Positions 39,292-39,629 of a DNA stretch of 39,629 bases are shown in pieces. The notes beneath the pieces are model-generated. The model saw nothing but the letters and a program-made list of their open reading frames with translations. It was not told where the DNA came from and did no database searches. The stretch is from an uncultured Clostridia bacterium (lineage in GTDB: Bacteria > Bacillota > Clostridia > Christensenellales > UBA1242): contig CANQUB010000009.1 in assembly GCA_947626955.1 (NCBI GenBank), positions 1 to 39,629 on the forward strand. The letters are read 5' to 3'. Every line of letters begins with the position of its first letter. The first letter of the stretch is position 1. The translations under genes were made by a program, and so were the position numbers.

Positions 39292-39629
39292 TTTTACGAT
39301 GTAAACTAAAGGATATTTAGACTTGTAAAGCAGCAGATAAGGTGAAGATGGTGACAAGGGCTAAGAAAGAGGGTTGCTGGCCAACCTATATGGTTGCCAG
39401 CGTTCTTCTTTCGACGCACTGGGCACTATATTCGCCTTATGTGCGGAGAGTTGAGAGCGAGCGACAAGTCGCTCGCAACCTACTCTCCCCCCTCGACGGA
39501 GGAAGCTGGTCGGAGACCTGAAGGGGTGAAAAATATCCACTTTCACGATGTCAACCAAAAGATATTTAGACTTATAAAGTAGCAGATAAGGTGAAGATGG
39601 TGACAAGGGCTAAGAAAGAGGGTTGCTGG
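39292..39629. repeat. Direct repeat of 89 nt, 249 nt apart, at window end
   Basis: Copy A (39292-39380) and copy B (39541-39629) agree at 83 of 89 positions; the six differences all lie in the first 40 nt, and the last 49 nt are identical. Between the copies are a hairpin GCTGGCCAACC/GGTTGCCAGC (about 39375-39402), the perfect hairpin GCGAGCGAC/GTCGCTCGC (39457-39476), and CTCCCCCCTCGACGGAGGAA then GCTGGTCGG (39484-39512), an arm related to the element at 238-475. Copy B stops at the window edge. No gene is seen. Confidence 0.85.

Overview
The window looks like an ordinary chromosomal stretch of a low-to-mid GC Gram-positive-type bacterium, most likely an uncultured Clostridia-like member of the Bacillota (the assignment is inference from gene content, not a search). 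Supporting signs are AddAB rather than RecBCD, a DnaD-like protein next to a DnaC/DnaI-type helicase loader, an L10 leader ahead of rplJ-rplL, strong Shine-Dalgarno sites, consensus sigma-A promoters, and a giant surface protein of BspA-type leucine-rich repeats plus MBG-like modules. TGA is used as a stop codon (for example ung and the DnaD-like gene), so the code is standard. Both window edges lie in repetitive non-coding DNA, as expected if the contig broke at repeats.

Layout. 1-577: palindrome-rich repeats, then acpP (578-808). 1128-4486 (minus): ung, a signal-peptide/Ig-like membrane-anchored protein and an HtrA-like protease. 4588-6087 (minus): gpmI. 6194-8222 (plus): trmL, tRNA-Ser(CGA), a histidine phosphatase and an HD hydrolase. 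8288-10092 (minus): a deoxyribosyltransferase-like protein with a basic tail, and rlmD. 10324-13635 (plus): a PflA-like radical SAM protein and a DnaD-like/DnaC-like pair. 13705-14787 (minus): two unrecognised genes, one ending in an acidic tail. 15001-20271 (minus): the giant surface protein. 20629-21048 (minus): a MarR-type regulator. 21316-23729 (minus): an SDR enzyme overlapping metG. 23830-25484 (minus): a membrane/coiled-coil/AT-hook protein overlapping a DUF1858 gene. 25645-32258 (minus): addB-addA. 32370-32813 (minus): rplI. 32914-34291 (plus): a double DUF1540 protein, the L10 leader, rplJ and rplL. 34358-35701 (minus): an RsmF-type rRNA methyltransferase. 35834-39154 (plus): a CNNM/CBS (CorC-like) protein and typA. 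39155-39629: repeats.

Most genes are housekeeping: translation and rRNA/tRNA modification (rlmD, trmL, rsmF-like, metG, rplI/J/L, typA, tRNA-Ser), DNA repair and replication (ung, addAB, DnaD/DnaC), glycolysis (gpmI) and lipid synthesis (acpP). I do not see a defence system, CRISPR array, prophage or transposase. The most interesting signals are: (i) four genes whose predicted promoter -10 box lies only 6-8 nt before the ATG and which have no Shine-Dalgarno site, suggesting leaderless mRNAs (trmL, the radical SAM gene, the MarR gene, the rsmF-like gene); (ii) a double-hairpin element of about 90-96 nt with identical architecture downstream of both metG and typA; (iii) several families of dispersed palindromes; (iv) a membrane protein carrying an AT-hook; (v) a giant adhesin-like protein with two alternating module types.
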